From: Bacteroidota bacterium
GTDB taxonomy: Bacteria; Bacteroidota; Bacteroidia; B-17B0; Aurantibacillaceae
Assembly: GCA_020403265.1 (NCBI GenBank)
Contig: JADBXZ010000044.1
Span: 1 to 64,000 of the forward strand
Direction: 5' to 3'
DNA: 64,000 nt
Under the pieces are notes generated by a model. It was not told the origin of the DNA and did no database searches. It was given only the letters and a program-made list of their open reading frames with translations. Positions 7,914-17,908 of the stretch are shown piece after piece. Position numbers and translations under genes: made by a program. How positions within the stretch are numbered: position 1 is the stretch's first letter; every line of letters begins with the position of its first letter.

Positions 7914-9182
7914 CTACTCTTTGATAAACTTAAAACGTTGCTTCGAATCAGAACTTACTATTTCAAGAAAATAAGTACCGGGATTTAAATGACTCAAATT
8001 AAGTTCAGTTGCCAAATCATATTTAGCAATTAATTTTAATTGTAAATCGTATATAAGGCATTGGCCTTTTTGTTCTTGAGGATAATCGATAAAAAGCCGG
8101 TCTTTTACAGGATTTGGTTTTAAGGTAATTGTTTGCAAAACATTTTTAGAAACAGCTGTAGGTGTTATTGTCACTACTTTTGAAATTGAATCCTTTGAGC
8201 AACCAAATTTTACAACATGGCTAATGGTGTATGTTCCTGACGCCGAATATGACTTTGACGGGTGAACAGTCGTTGAAGTACTCCCATCTCCAAAATACCA
8301 TTTATGGGTAAAAAGGGTTGTTGTTGAAACAGCGCTAAATTGAACTGAAGCAGATACAGGAGTTGAAAATGTAAATGCTGCATGCGGTTCATAAACACCA
8401 ATGTTCCAAGTTAATAAACTATCATTAACGGTTTTATTGGCCATCAATTGTAAGTGTGAAGCAACATTATTTGCCAAACCTGCTTTAAATGAATTATTAA
8501 TAACTGACTTTTTAAACAGCACTTCATAAAACACACAGGCTGCCAAATAAGAACCTTCCATTGAAGGGTGGCTTTGATCTCCTGAATATAAATCAAGTGC
8601 AGGACTATAGGAGATAGAAGCCCTAAAGGCCTCACCAACAGGCGACATAATACTTTTAGTTGTATCAGCAAACAATTTGTACGAAGCGCGTAGTCTGTTT
8701 TGCATCCCGGTATAGGTGCACACCGGAGGATAAAACCCGCAATTAGATGCATCTCCAAATTTTCGTCCCCAGGTTTGATAAAAAACAGTTTGTGAGCAAG
8801 TGTTATTTTGATTTATGGCACTGTCAAGCTTTATTGCAAATGGCAAAGTTTGCACGTTAACTTGAGCAGGAGAAAAAGAAGGCTCTTGACTTTGTGCTTG
8901 TAATACAACATATTGCCAAGCTTGTAGGTTAATTTTAGATAAGCTGGTTGCGTTATTAAAATGATTATTAAATGTATGTCCACCCGGCGTATTTTGGTCA
9001 TAAACCAAATCATCGCCATTGGCCTTGGCCAAACTATCAATCAGTAAAGGCAAATCATTTACATAAGTATAACTATTTCCTAAAAACAAACATGTAATTG
9101 TTTTGGTACCGGTTTGAGAAATTAATTGAAAATTAAATACTACAAATAAGATTGATAAGTAACAGAGTTTAATTTTTTTCAT
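7914..9182 (-). CDS. T9SS-secreted SGNH-like protein with PKD domain
   Basis: 422 residues. The signal peptide (about 1-22) is followed by an SGNH-hydrolase-like domain starting with CLFLGNSYTYVNDLP, where S of GNSY is the likely nucleophile. The QVVL-type segment VVLQAQSQEPS and a late SHPSMEGSYLAAC (an HPS/D-x-H-like catalytic block) fit this fold. A PKD domain follows (about 280-345, YFGDGSTSTTVHPSKSY). The C-terminal T9SS type A sorting domain begins at LKPNPVKDRLFIDY. The protein is probably exported and cleaved at the cell surface; a carbohydrate-ester or lipid-ester substrate is a guess. A -7 element TATATTTG lies at 9210-9217. Confidence 0.8.
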   Translation of the reverse strand: MKKIKLCYLSILFVVFNFQLISQTGTKTITCLFLGNSYTYVNDLPLLIDSLAKANGDDLVYDQNTPGGHTFNNHFNNATSLSKINLQAWQYVVLQAQSQEPSFSPAQVNVQTLPFAIKLDSAINQNNTCSQTVFYQTWGRKFGDASNCGFYPPVCTYTGMQNRLRASYKLFADTTKSIMSPVGEAFRASISYSPALDLYSGDQSHPSMEGSYLAACVFYEVLFKKSVINNSFKAGLANNVASHLQLMANKTVNDSLLTWNIGVYEPHAAFTFSTPVSASVQFSAVSTTTLFTHKWYFGDGSTSTTVHPSKSYSASGTYTISHVVKFGCSKDSISKVVTITPTAVSKNVLQTITLKPNPVKDRLFIDYPQEQKGQCLIYDLQLKLIAKYDLATELNLSHLNPGTYFLEIVSSDSKQRFKFIKE

Positions 9183-9209
9183 TTTATTCCAATTTTAATT
9201 AGGCTGTAC

Positions 9210-9217
9210 CAAATATA
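9210..9217 (-). promoter_or_regulatory. -7 element of the T9SS protein gene
   Basis: TATATTTG on the minus strand matches TAnnTTTG, 28 bases before the ATG. The rest of the 195-base divergent gap to the TonB receptor (9218-9377) shows no other clear signal. Confidence 0.4.
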
Positions 9218-9377
9218 ATAAATCTAACCGAGATAGCATTTGTTGAGGATGATAACCACCAACAACCGAAAAAATTTAACAATTATAACCTCAACTGCCA
9301 CCTTTAACAATGGAAAAATTCAATAACTAATTGTCATTTTTATATAATATCCATTCATTTAATGCGTTGTTAGTTAA

Positions 9378-11744
9378 ATGAAAATAAAAAAATATTTTAT
9401 TGCAACAATTATCATGGTGTTTCAAATTTGGTGTGATGCCCAAACCAAATACACCATCAGTGGCTATATTACTGAAAAAGGCAGTAAAGAAAATTTAATT
9501 GGTGTTTATATTGTTGCACCTAAACTTAACGCAGGAACAACAAGTAATACCTATGGTTTCTATTCTATTACATTGCCGGCCAATGATTCTCTGGAATTAC
9601 TTGTATCATATGCAGGCTATAAAACGATTAAAGCAAAAATTAATTTAAATAAAAACATCAATCAGAATTTTGAGATTGAGGGAACCAATTTACAAGAAGT
9701 GGAAGTTATTGCTGAAGCCAATAAAAAAATAAGCGATGAGGTACAAATGAGCACAGTTGACTTACCAATACAACAAATCAAACAATTACCGGCGCTATTA
9801 GGAGAAAAAGATGTTATGAAAGTAATTCAATTGCTACCTGGTGTTCAAAAAGGTGGTGAAGGCAGTGCAGGTGTATACGTTAGAGGCGGTGGCCCTGATC
9901 AAAATTTAATTCTATTGGATGAAGCACCAGTTTATAATGCAAATCATTTGTTTGGTTTCTTTTCTGTTTTTAATGGCGACGCATTAAAAAGTGTAGAGTT
10001 AATTAAAGGTGGGTTTCCGGCAAGGTATGGTGGGCGTCTTTCATCCGTTATTGATTTACAAATGAAAGACGGCAACAAAGAAAAAATTAAAGGTGAAGCC
10101 GGAATTGGCATCATCTCTAGTAGAATAACTTTAGAAGGTCCGATTCTAAAAAACAAATGTTCTTTTCTCGTATCCGGGCGAAGAACTTATATCGATGCCC
10201 TAATTTATCCTTTTTTAAATGAGCGGAACAAAGGCGGCTACTTCTTTTATGACTTTAACGCTAAAGTTAACTATATCCTGAACGACAAAAACAAGGTTTA
10301 TTTGAGTGGTTATTTTGGCAGGGATAAATTTTATTTTAAGTCAAAGGATGCCCAATTTAATGCAAGTAGCAGTGCCAATTTAAATTGGGGTAATGCCACA
10401 ACAACAGCTCGTTGGAATCATTTATTTGGCAACCGCTTGTTCTCTAACCTTTCATTTATATATACCCGTTACAACTTAGGTATTTCGCAAAGTGATAAAT
10501 TCAATAATGATTTTTACAATTCAAAATACAATTCAACCATACAAGATTTTGGATTTAAATATAATTTTGATTTTACACCCTCACCTAATCATTATTTAAA
10601 ATTTGGTATTGCAAGTACTTTACATCAATTTGTACCGCAGGCTTTAGTCGTAAAATCATCTTATCCAAATGAAAATATTACAACCAAACCCAACAATGTT
10701 AACACCATTGAAAGCGGAATATTTCTTGAAGACGACTGGAAAATATCCAATAAATTAAGAACAAATATTGGGATGCGATTGAGCAGTTTTAATTACAAAG
10801 GAACTAATTTCTTTTATCCTGAACCCAGAATTGGCATGCGATATTTAATAACAAAAGACTTATCTGTAAAAGGCTCCTATGCTTTAATGAATCAATACAT
10901 GCATCTGTTATCCAATACCGGAATTGGTTTACCAACTGATTTATGGGTACCTGCCACAAACCGTTTAAAACCTCAACAATCGCAGCAAGTGGCATTGGGA
11001 TTAGCTAAAGATATAGAAAAATACGATGTAACAATTAGCATAGAAGGTTATTACAAATGGATGAAAAATATTGTTAATTATAAAGAAGGGGTGAGTTTTT
11101 TAGAGGTAGGCAACTTTGATAATTCAGAAGCAGGTAAATTATCTTGGGAAGACAAAGTTACAGCCGGCAAAGGTAAAAGTTATGGTGCTGAACTTTTTAT
11201 ACAGAAAAAAGTTGGGAAATTTACAGGCTGGGTTGGCTACACACTAAGCTGGATAAAATTTCAATTCGACTCTCTTAACTTCGGAAAAGAATTTTACCCG
11301 CGCTACGACCGAAGACATGACTTATCTTTAGTAGGCATGTATAAATTTAACGAACACTTTAATCTCGCTGTTACATGGGTTTATGGTACGGGCAATGCCA
11401 TTACACTTCCGCTTCAATCATATAACTTACAGGACAATAATTTGACTCCAAACTCAAATTCGAATGGCTATTTTAACGGGAATTTTATGCAAGCACTTAA
11501 CTATTACGGAGACAGAAATTCTTTTCGAATGGCAGCATATCATCGCTTAGACATAGCCTTTCAATTTCACAAACAGCTCAAAAGATGCGAACGAATATTT
11601 GAATTTGGTTTATACAACGCCTATAGTAGACAAAATCCGTTTTTTTACTATACAGAATATGATTCCAACAGAAAGGCATATCGTTTGAAACAAGTAGCAT
11701 TATTCCCAATTATACCAAGCTTTACATGGACCTATAAATTTTAA
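9378..11744 (+). CDS. TonB-dependent outer-membrane receptor
   Basis: 788 residues. It has a signal peptide (1-22), then a carboxypeptidase-regulatory-like domain (about 25-105, ISGYITEKGSKENLIGVYI). The plug follows (about 125-230, with YVRGGGPDQNLILLDEAPVYN and the GGFPARYGGRLSSVID motif), then a long beta-barrel ending in TWTYKF. It imports a bulky ligand across the outer membrane using TonB energy. It is paired with a DUF4249 lipoprotein 4 bases downstream, a common Bacteroidota couple. There is no SusD and no FecR/sigma pair, so the ligand is probably not a typical glycan. Ligand unknown. Confidence 0.92.
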   Translation: MKIKKYFIATIIMVFQIWCDAQTKYTISGYITEKGSKENLIGVYIVAPKLNAGTTSNTYGFYSITLPANDSLELLVSYAGYKTIKAKINLNKNINQNFEIEGTNLQEVEVIAEANKKISDEVQMSTVDLPIQQIKQLPALLGEKDVMKVIQLLPGVQKGGEGSAGVYVRGGGPDQNLILLDEAPVYNANHLFGFFSVFNGDALKSVELIKGGFPARYGGRLSSVIDLQMKDGNKEKIKGEAGIGIISSRITLEGPILKNKCSFLVSGRRTYIDALIYPFLNERNKGGYFFYDFNAKVNYILNDKNKVYLSGYFGRDKFYFKSKDAQFNASSSANLNWGNATTTARWNHLFGNRLFSNLSFIYTRYNLGISQSDKFNNDFYNSKYNSTIQDFGFKYNFDFTPSPNHYLKFGIASTLHQFVPQALVVKSSYPNENITTKPNNVNTIESGIFLEDDWKISNKLRTNIGMRLSSFNYKGTNFFYPEPRIGMRYLITKDLSVKGSYALMNQYMHLLSNTGIGLPTDLWVPATNRLKPQQSQQVALGLAKDIEKYDVTISIEGYYKWMKNIVNYKEGVSFLEVGNFDNSEAGKLSWEDKVTAGKGKSYGAELFIQKKVGKFTGWVGYTLSWIKFQFDSLNFGKEFYPRYDRRHDLSLVGMYKFNEHFNLAVTWVYGTGNAITLPLQSYNLQDNNLTPNSNSNGYFNGNFMQALNYYGDRNSFRMAAYHRLDIAFQFHKQLKRCERIFEFGLYNAYSRQNPFFYYTEYDSNRKAYRLKQVALFPIIPSFTWTYKF

Positions 11745-11748
11745 TTAT

Positions 11749-12588
11749 ATGAAATATTTAATTCAATTCATTAGCTTAGTAATACTTTTTAGCGGCTGCG
11801 TAAAAGACGCTAAGGTTAAAATTCCAAAACAAAATCCGTTTATAGTAACCCACTGTTACATTTCACCTACAGATAGTATAATTGTTGCCAAAGTTTATCT
11901 TTCTCAGCCTCTTTATCAAACTGCAAATGCAAACAATGATGAACCTGTTACAGACGCAAAAGTTGAAATACAATCAAACACACAAACTAAACAATTGCTT
12001 TATAATTCAACACTTAGGCAGTATCAGCTTAAAGCATCTGAATTCAACATTCTTCCGAATTCAACTTATACTTTATACATCTCACTCCCAAATGGGAACA
12101 ATACAAGTGCCACAACAAGTATTCCGGCAGGATACCTAGCACCAACCAAATTGTACTTAGATAGTATAATTCAGCAAGGTGGTTGGTATCAACATCGGGC
12201 TAATTTAGAATTTTTAGATCCTCCAAATGAAAAAAATTATTACGCCATAACCTGGGGCTATAAGGAGTTAAAAAACACCGACACCATTCTTTCCGAAGTA
12301 AATAACTCCTTTAAATTACTGGTTAATGATAGCCGATTTAACGGTGCTTTGAATAAAGAAACATTTAATATTTATCCGGCTAGTTTTGATACAACTTTTA
12401 TTGCTTATCGAATTTATTTTCTGAATACAAGTTATGATTACTATGAATATTTTAATTCAGTTAACAGAAATGCTAATAGTTCAGGAAACCCATTTGCAGA
12501 ACCTGCATTGGTGTATACTAATTTTAAAAATGGACTAGGTGTTTTTGCTGGATACACAAGAGTAGATGCGAATCTTTATTTAAAATAG
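11749..12588 (+). CDS. DUF4249 lipoprotein
   Basis: 279 residues. Its lipoprotein signal peptide ends in LFSGC, so it is lipid-anchored. The DUF4249 pattern is visible: PFIVTHCYISPTDSIIVAKVYLSQPL, then TDAKVEI, an SLPNGN turn and a YYEYFNSVN segment. These proteins nearly always follow a TonB receptor and are thought to work as its surface partner, though their ligand is unknown. The gene starts 4 bases after the receptor stop, so they are one operon. Confidence 0.85.
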   Translation: MKYLIQFISLVILFSGCVKDAKVKIPKQNPFIVTHCYISPTDSIIVAKVYLSQPLYQTANANNDEPVTDAKVEIQSNTQTKQLLYNSTLRQYQLKASEFNILPNSTYTLYISLPNGNNTSATTSIPAGYLAPTKLYLDSIIQQGGWYQHRANLEFLDPPNEKNYYAITWGYKELKNTDTILSEVNNSFKLLVNDSRFNGALNKETFNIYPASFDTTFIAYRIYFLNTSYDYYEYFNSVNRNANSSGNPFAEPALVYTNFKNGLGVFAGYTRVDANLYLK

Positions 12589-12630
12589 CAAATGGTATAA
12601 AAATTTTATCGGCACAATGAGAAACAGCTC

Positions 12631-13653
12631 TTAATTTAGACCCTGTAAAACCTTTATCACCATTTCATGCATTTGGTCAGTATAATCCAAATGAGTTACC
12701 ATTCGGATGGTATTCTTTCCAAAGGCCGCAATTTTAATATTACTTTTTGCTAATCTAGCCTCAAATTCTGAACCGGAATACATTTCAGGCCTTAAATTGA
12801 ATATTACAATATTGGTATAAACATTTAAGACGTCTTTTACGTAATTACACGATTTTAAAACAGCTTCTAACTCCTTTGCTTTTTTATGATCTTCTTTTAA
12901 ACGCTTTACATTATTTTCCAAGGCATACAAACCAGCAGCAGCAATAAATCCAGCCTGACGCATACCGCCTCCAAATACCTTGCGAATACGTCTTGCCTGT
13001 TGAATGAAATCAGCATCTCCAATCAACAATGAACCTACAGGCGCACCTAAGCCTTTGCTTAAACAAATGGAAATTGAGTCAAAACTATTACCGATGTCTT
13101 TCGCGGTGTCGCCTGTTTCTATCAGTGCATTAAATAATCTTGCTCCATCTAAATGCAACTTCAACTTTTTGATTTTACAAAGTTCGGCTATAGGCTTAAT
13201 TTCATTTAATTCATATATACTTCCTCCTGCCCTATTAACAGTATTTTCCAGACAAACTAAACTAGTTTTCGTTAACCAATCAAAATTACCGTTAATATTT
13301 TCTTCAACTAATTCTGCATTCAATTTTCCCTCAACACCTTTTAAAAGCTTTGCTTGCACACCACTGTTAAAAGAAATTCCACCACCTTCATAATTATATA
13401 TATGAGAATTAACATCACACAACAACTCGTCTCCGGGTTGAGTATGAACCTTAATCGCTATTTGATTAGTCATGGTTCCACTCGGGCAGAATAATGCAGC
13501 TTCCTTACCAAATAAATTGGCGGCATAAGATTGCAGTTGATTGACTGTTTCATCTTCTGAAAACACATCATCCCCAACTTTGGCTGCTTGTATTGCCTTT
13601 AACATACCTTCACCAGGTTTGGTTACTGTATCGCTTCTTAAATCAATTAGCAT
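12631..13653 (-). CDS. ltaE: Low-specificity L-threonine aldolase
   Basis: 340 residues, PLP-dependent fold type I. It cleaves threonine or allo-threonine to glycine and acetaldehyde. The N-terminal LIDLRSDTVTKPGEGML and FCPSGTMTNQIA are typical. The PLP-binding aspartate is D169 in HLDGARL and the Schiff-base lysine is K200 in CLSKGLGAPVGS. The downstream RKVFGGGMRQAG motif is also conserved. It lies upstream on the same strand of nothing related; the E1 gene is 44 bases behind it and may share the transcript. Stereospecificity cannot be read from sequence. Confidence 0.92.
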   Translation of the reverse strand: MLIDLRSDTVTKPGEGMLKAIQAAKVGDDVFSEDETVNQLQSYAANLFGKEAALFCPSGTMTNQIAIKVHTQPGDELLCDVNSHIYNYEGGGISFNSGVQAKLLKGVEGKLNAELVEENINGNFDWLTKTSLVCLENTVNRAGGSIYELNEIKPIAELCKIKKLKLHLDGARLFNALIETGDTAKDIGNSFDSISICLSKGLGAPVGSLLIGDADFIQQARRIRKVFGGGMRQAGFIAAAGLYALENNVKRLKEDHKKAKELEAVLKSCNYVKDVLNVYTNIVIFNLRPEMYSGSEFEARLAKSNIKIAAFGKNTIRMVTHLDYTDQMHEMVIKVLQGLN

Positions 13654-13697
13654 TTATGAATATTTATTTTAAAAGGTTAGGTTAATTTTTTAATAGC

Positions 13698-15701
13698 CTA
13701 GTAAGCTAACAACTTCGTCAACTTGTCAGCGAAACGTTCTTTAGGTAAAAAATTAATTTCTAAATCTGCATTCATAGGCACAGGTGTATCCAAACTACCT
13801 TCACGCATTACAGGCGCATCCAAATACTCAAAACAATGCTCCGTTATCAAAGCACTTATTTCGCCACCAATACCACCTGTTAACGTATCTTCATGCAATA
13901 CAAAAGCCTTCCCTGTTTTTTTAACCGACTCATAAATTGTTTCTGTATCCAACGGTGCCAGCGTCCTCAAATCAATTATTTCAACATCTAATTTTTGGTC
14001 CTTAACTAATTCTAAAGCCCAATGAACACCTAAGCCATAAGTAACAATGGTTGCAGAATTTCCGTTATTTACAATATTGGCTTTTCCAAATGGAATGGTA
14101 TAATATGCGGTTGGAACATCTTCATTTATACTTCTGTAGAGTGCTTTGTGTTCAAAAAACATCACAGGATTAGGATCCTCAAAAGCACTCAACAGTATAC
14201 CTTTCGCATCAGCCGGAAATGCAGGATACGCAATTTTTAAACCAGGTGTTTTAAAAAACCAGGCTTCATTACTTTGACTGTGAAAAGGTCCTGCGGCAAC
14301 AGCTGCACCGGTTGGCATGCGAACTACCACATCGGCATTTTGACCCCAACGGTAATGGCTTTTTGCCAAATTATTTACAATTTGTGTGATTCCCTCACTC
14401 ACAAAATCAGCAAATTGCATTTCCACCATGGCTTTATGTCCATTGATGGACAAGCCAAAACCCGCACCAAGTATGGCACTTTCACAGAGTGGTGTATTCC
14501 TCACGCGACTCTTTCCAAAGTCCTCAACAAAACCTTCCGTTATTTTAAACACACCACCATACTCAGCAATATCCTGGCCCATCAGTACCAAATTAGAATG
14601 CTTTTGCATTGCTAATTTTAAACCATTACTAATAGCATCAATTAAACGCATGTTAACGGTTTCACCGCTTGATGGTTTCGTATCCGGAATATTTGCCGGT
14701 TTAAATAACTCGCTTAATTCCTTTTCAGTGTTAGGATTCGGAAGCGTTTCGGCGAAAGCGATTTCTAAACCTGCTTCAATTTCCTTTTTAATATCAGATC
14801 TAATGGATTCAATTAACTCCTCGGTTAAAACTGCTTCATTCAATAAAAACTTTTCAAAATTGTTAACCGGATCTTTACGTCCCCAAAGATCAAACAATTC
14901 TTTAGGCACATACTTTGTACCGCTCGCCTCCTCATGCCCACGCATTCTAAATGTTACACACTCCAACAAAATTGGACGTGGTTTTTCGCGAATACTCTCA
15001 GCAAGAGATTTAATGGTTTCGTATACTTTTAAAATATTATTCCCATCAATGCTATGCCCTTCTATACCGTAACCGATGGCTTTATCTGCGAATGATTTAC
15101 ACCTGAACTGCTCGCTGCTAGGCGTACTTAATCCGTAACCATTTGCCTCTACAACAAAAATAACGGGCAAATCCCAAACCGCAGCTGTGTTGATACTTTC
15201 GTGAAAATCGCCTTCGCTCGCTCCACCATCACCTGTAAACACAACAGTAGCTTTTTGTTCTTCTTTTAATCTATTTGCCAGTGCAATACCATCAGCTACT
15301 CCAAGTTGTGGACCAAGGTGTGAAATCATACCCACTATTTTATACTCTTGGGTTCCAAAATGAAAACTTCTATCGCGGCCTTGCGTAAAACCACCCGGCT
15401 TACCTTGAAATTGGGAAAACAACCGATTAAGAGGTATACCACGTGTTGTGAATACACCTAAATTACGATGCATAGGTAAAATGTACTCTTCACTATTTAA
15501 AGCACTTGCAACCCCAACTGAAATTGCCTCTTGACCAATGCCGCTGAACCATTTGGCTATTTTACCTTGCCTTAATAACACAAGCATTTTTTCCTCAATT
15601 AATCGGGGCTTTAAAATGTTCATGTAAAGTGTAATCAATAAATCATCTTTATGTTTTTTTCGATCAAACTTTACCGGTGTATCTGCTGTAATTTGCATCA
15701 T
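13698..15701 (-). CDS. 2-oxoacid dehydrogenase E1, alpha and beta fused
   Basis: 667 residues combining E1-alpha (about 20-335) and E1-beta (about 350-667). The thiamine diphosphate motif is GDG at 157-159 followed by NTAAVWDLP. The alpha part also shows SGIGQEAISVG and RGHEEASG. The beta part shows GQDIAEYGGVFK, a transketolase-type pyrimidine domain, and a C-terminal domain starting near VTYGLGVHW. In Bacteroidota this fused form is usually annotated as branched-chain 2-oxoisovalerate dehydrogenase E1, supplying branched acyl-CoA for iso-fatty acids. Pyruvate as substrate is not excluded. No E2 or E3 gene is in the window. Confidence 0.9.
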   Translation of the reverse strand: MMQITADTPVKFDRKKHKDDLLITLYMNILKPRLIEEKMLVLLRQGKIAKWFSGIGQEAISVGVASALNSEEYILPMHRNLGVFTTRGIPLNRLFSQFQGKPGGFTQGRDRSFHFGTQEYKIVGMISHLGPQLGVADGIALANRLKEEQKATVVFTGDGGASEGDFHESINTAAVWDLPVIFVVEANGYGLSTPSSEQFRCKSFADKAIGYGIEGHSIDGNNILKVYETIKSLAESIREKPRPILLECVTFRMRGHEEASGTKYVPKELFDLWGRKDPVNNFEKFLLNEAVLTEELIESIRSDIKKEIEAGLEIAFAETLPNPNTEKELSELFKPANIPDTKPSSGETVNMRLIDAISNGLKLAMQKHSNLVLMGQDIAEYGGVFKITEGFVEDFGKSRVRNTPLCESAILGAGFGLSINGHKAMVEMQFADFVSEGITQIVNNLAKSHYRWGQNADVVVRMPTGAAVAAGPFHSQSNEAWFFKTPGLKIAYPAFPADAKGILLSAFEDPNPVMFFEHKALYRSINEDVPTAYYTIPFGKANIVNNGNSATIVTYGLGVHWALELVKDQKLDVEIIDLRTLAPLDTETIYESVKKTGKAFVLHEDTLTGGIGGEISALITEHCFEYLDAPVMREGSLDTPVPMNADLEINFLPKERFADKLTKLLAY

Positions 15702-15706
15702 AAAAT

Positions 15707-16411
15707 CTATTTTGTTTTTTTATCAATTAATACGTTAAAACCAAAGCCAAAACTTAACCAGGCAATGCCGTGTTTGTTTGACTTTTCTCTAAGCTCATCA
15801 TACTGGTTCATTCTTGGTGAACGAGGATCAAAATTGAACAGTACTGACTGGTAACCCAAATAAATATTAAAACATAGTTTTGGATCAACAATAAAATTAA
15901 AACTAGTTTGAGCCTTTATAAATGGTGTAGAAAATTTCATTGCTTGGAAAGGTTTATTTTTGACGGTTGTATCCTCTATCACCTTTTTAAATTCACTTAA
16001 TGCAATGCCGCTTTGTAAATTATAGTTGATGTAAAATTTATCAGAGTAAAACTTATCATAACCCAAATTAATAATAAAAGAATTCACCATAAACCTTGTA
16101 TCGTAAGGTATTGTAAAGGTTGTCTTTGGATCTTTGAAGTAAGTAAAATAATCAGGATTATTCTTAAAGGCTGTTTGACGATAACCAATACCCATGTGAA
16201 AATTATCAAACAAACGGTAATTGGCAGTTAAATCAAATTCATATACACCTTTAAATGCAAAACGGAACATATTACTGCTTAAACCAGCCGGCACACCTGC
16301 ATGCCCCCGAATCGTAAATAAAGCGTTTTGTTTATCTATTTTAGGCGCATCTGTTTGACCGGTAAGAAAGCCAAAAAAAAGGGCTAAACTGATGGTAATG
16401 AAATTTTTCAT
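15707..16411 (-). CDS. Hypothetical outer-membrane protein
   Basis: 234 residues with a signal peptide (1-20, MKNFITISLALFFGFLTGQT). Amphipathic strands rich in aromatic residues follow (LTANYRLFDNFHMGIGYRQ, FKAQTSF-like and NIYLGYQSVLF segments), consistent with an 8- to 10-strand barrel. No family is recognised. It lies 5 bases upstream of the fused E1 gene on the same strand and downstream of the cytochrome and MbnP-type genes. It may belong to either transcript. Confidence 0.6.
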   Translation of the reverse strand: MKNFITISLALFFGFLTGQTDAPKIDKQNALFTIRGHAGVPAGLSSNMFRFAFKGVYEFDLTANYRLFDNFHMGIGYRQTAFKNNPDYFTYFKDPKTTFTIPYDTRFMVNSFIINLGYDKFYSDKFYINYNLQSGIALSEFKKVIEDTTVKNKPFQAMKFSTPFIKAQTSFNFIVDPKLCFNIYLGYQSVLFNFDPRSPRMNQYDELREKSNKHGIAWLSFGFGFNVLIDKKTK

Positions 16412-16480
16412 TGTAAGGCTAAAGATACAGCTTACAACGTAAAAATGAAAGAAATTGGATTTTAATTTATAAGCTTATTT

Positions 16481-16816
16481 TTAGTTGTTTTGAGCCCCTG
16501 CATCAATCCAACATTTGATTTTATTTCTATCATCTAAACTCAAGGCTCCACTAGGTGGCATTGTTTTTTTATCAAGTACCTCTTTTTCAACTGTTTTATT
16601 TTCAACCTTAGCAACAAAGCCTTCATAGGTTGTGAAATCACCATGACTGGATTTTGAACCATGGCATCCGCTGGAGCTGCAATTGGCCGCTAAAATTGGT
16701 TTAATTTCGTTTGTGTAACTTGTTGCTGTGCTGCAATCCAAATTTTTATACTCGTTTTTACGACATGTTACCGTTAGTAAAACAATTGGTAATAGAACTA
16801 AAAAAATCTTTTTCAT
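16481..16816 (-). CDS. Small c-type cytochrome lipoprotein
   Basis: About 111 residues. The longest frame starts at 16849, but the ATG at 16814-16816 gives a clean lipoprotein signal (KKIFLVLLPIVLLTVTC) and is preferred. Its haem site is NCSSSGCHG, a CX4CH variant rather than CXXCH. The axial Met is probably in KTMPPSG. These features match the short planctomycete-type cytochrome c domain common in Bacteroidota. It is likely membrane-tethered and faces the periplasm. It adjoins a Met/His-rich outer-membrane protein and an MbnP-like gene, so electron transfer linked to copper handling is a reasonable guess. Confidence 0.8.
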   Translation of the reverse strand: MKKIFLVLLPIVLLTVTCRKNEYKNLDCSTATSYTNEIKPILAANCSSSGCHGSKSSHGDFTTYEGFVAKVENKTVEKEVLDKKTMPPSGALSLDDRNKIKCWIDAGAQNN

Positions 16817-16823
16817 GTAATTT

Positions 16824-17858
16824 TTATTTAAAACTGTAATTAATGGCAATGTTTAAATTTGCTGCCTGACGTGATTGCCAGCCATTCAACCGCTGGTAAA
16901 CCGGTAGACCAAACTCTGCGCAGAGACGAAAATTTTCGAAAAACGTTTGGCCGGGCTTGTATGTAAAACCGGCATAAACAAAATTCCTGAAGCCACCGGT
17001 ATTAGCAACATTGGCAGCCACTTCTCTGTTGATTTTCAAATCAGAATCCAGACCTATAATCTTTTCTACCCAGGCTGACTCCAATCGAAGGGATGCGCTT
17101 AATGAGTTATTAATTTGCCATGCTATCCAGCTATTCAGAGCGTACTCATTACCGAGTTGATAACCTATTGAGTTTTTATAAGGCCTTATTATGACATTGG
17201 CTTGTGTAGATAAATAAATTTTATCAAAGGACCTTAAGTAGCTAAGTGTTAAAAGTGCATCTACCGTTCCACTTCCTAATTGCATCATGTAAGGAAATCG
17301 TGTGTTTGGATACATCATACTTGATGCTCTGCCTTTTTCATTAATGCTGCCGCTTGGAATATTGACACCTAATGCCGCAATTACCTGTTTGTTTGATTGC
17401 TTAAGTAACGAATAAAGAAAAGTAACTCGGCTATCTGCAATACCACTTGTTCTCATGGTATGTGTGTGAAAACTTTCTGAACCCGGCATCATCATTTTCA
17501 TTTCATTTCCCATATAATGTAGCATAAACATTGCTGTTAATTTGTCAGTAATTCCATACATTCCCATAAGCATATGCATCCTCATTTGCATGTTCAATGA
17601 AGCCGCATCATATGCCTTAAATTGTTCATCAACCCCAATGGAGCTTGAATTAGCATCCACTACATTATCCATGTACATACGCGTATGACGGTAAGAAAAC
17701 ATCCACTCGCCTTTTGAATGAATGTTGCTAATCATCACACCGGCAGGTGCAGGATTGTTACTACAACAAATTCCCGCCGAACTGCATGTAGAATCGCACT
17801 GTGCTATTGCATGGTTAACACAGAAGGTTAATAAAAATAACTTAAAAAAACACTTCAT
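16824..17858 (-). CDS. Met/His-rich outer-membrane protein, probable copper link
   Basis: 344 residues, signal peptide 1-19, then a Cys cluster (CDSTCSSAGICCS at 21-33) and a beta-barrel-like body. The central part is strikingly rich in methionine (LNMQMRMHMLMGMYG and LHYMGNEMKMMMPG) with HTHTMRTSG after it. Such Met/His/Cys clusters are typical of periplasmic copper ligands. Similar proteins are annotated only as transporter or hypothetical in Bacteroidota. It precedes the cytochrome lipoprotein gene by 7 bases and follows the MbnP-like gene, so all probably act on copper. The exact function is unknown. Confidence 0.65.
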   Translation of the reverse strand: MKCFFKLFLLTFCVNHAIAQCDSTCSSAGICCSNNPAPAGVMISNIHSKGEWMFSYRHTRMYMDNVVDANSSSIGVDEQFKAYDAASLNMQMRMHMLMGMYGITDKLTAMFMLHYMGNEMKMMMPGSESFHTHTMRTSGIADSRVTFLYSLLKQSNKQVIAALGVNIPSGSINEKGRASSMMYPNTRFPYMMQLGSGTVDALLTLSYLRSFDKIYLSTQANVIIRPYKNSIGYQLGNEYALNSWIAWQINNSLSASLRLESAWVEKIIGLDSDLKINREVAANVANTGGFRNFVYAGFTYKPGQTFFENFRLCAEFGLPVYQRLNGWQSRQAANLNIAINYSFK

Positions 17859-17908
17859 CGTTAATGACAGATTAGGTATTAGTAAAACAAATCTGATTAA
17901 TTTTGGTT

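Noticed and set aside
14386-15072. 228-residue plus-strand frame in the fused E1 gene
   Set aside because: Antisense shadow of the thiamine-dependent enzyme without recognisable domains.
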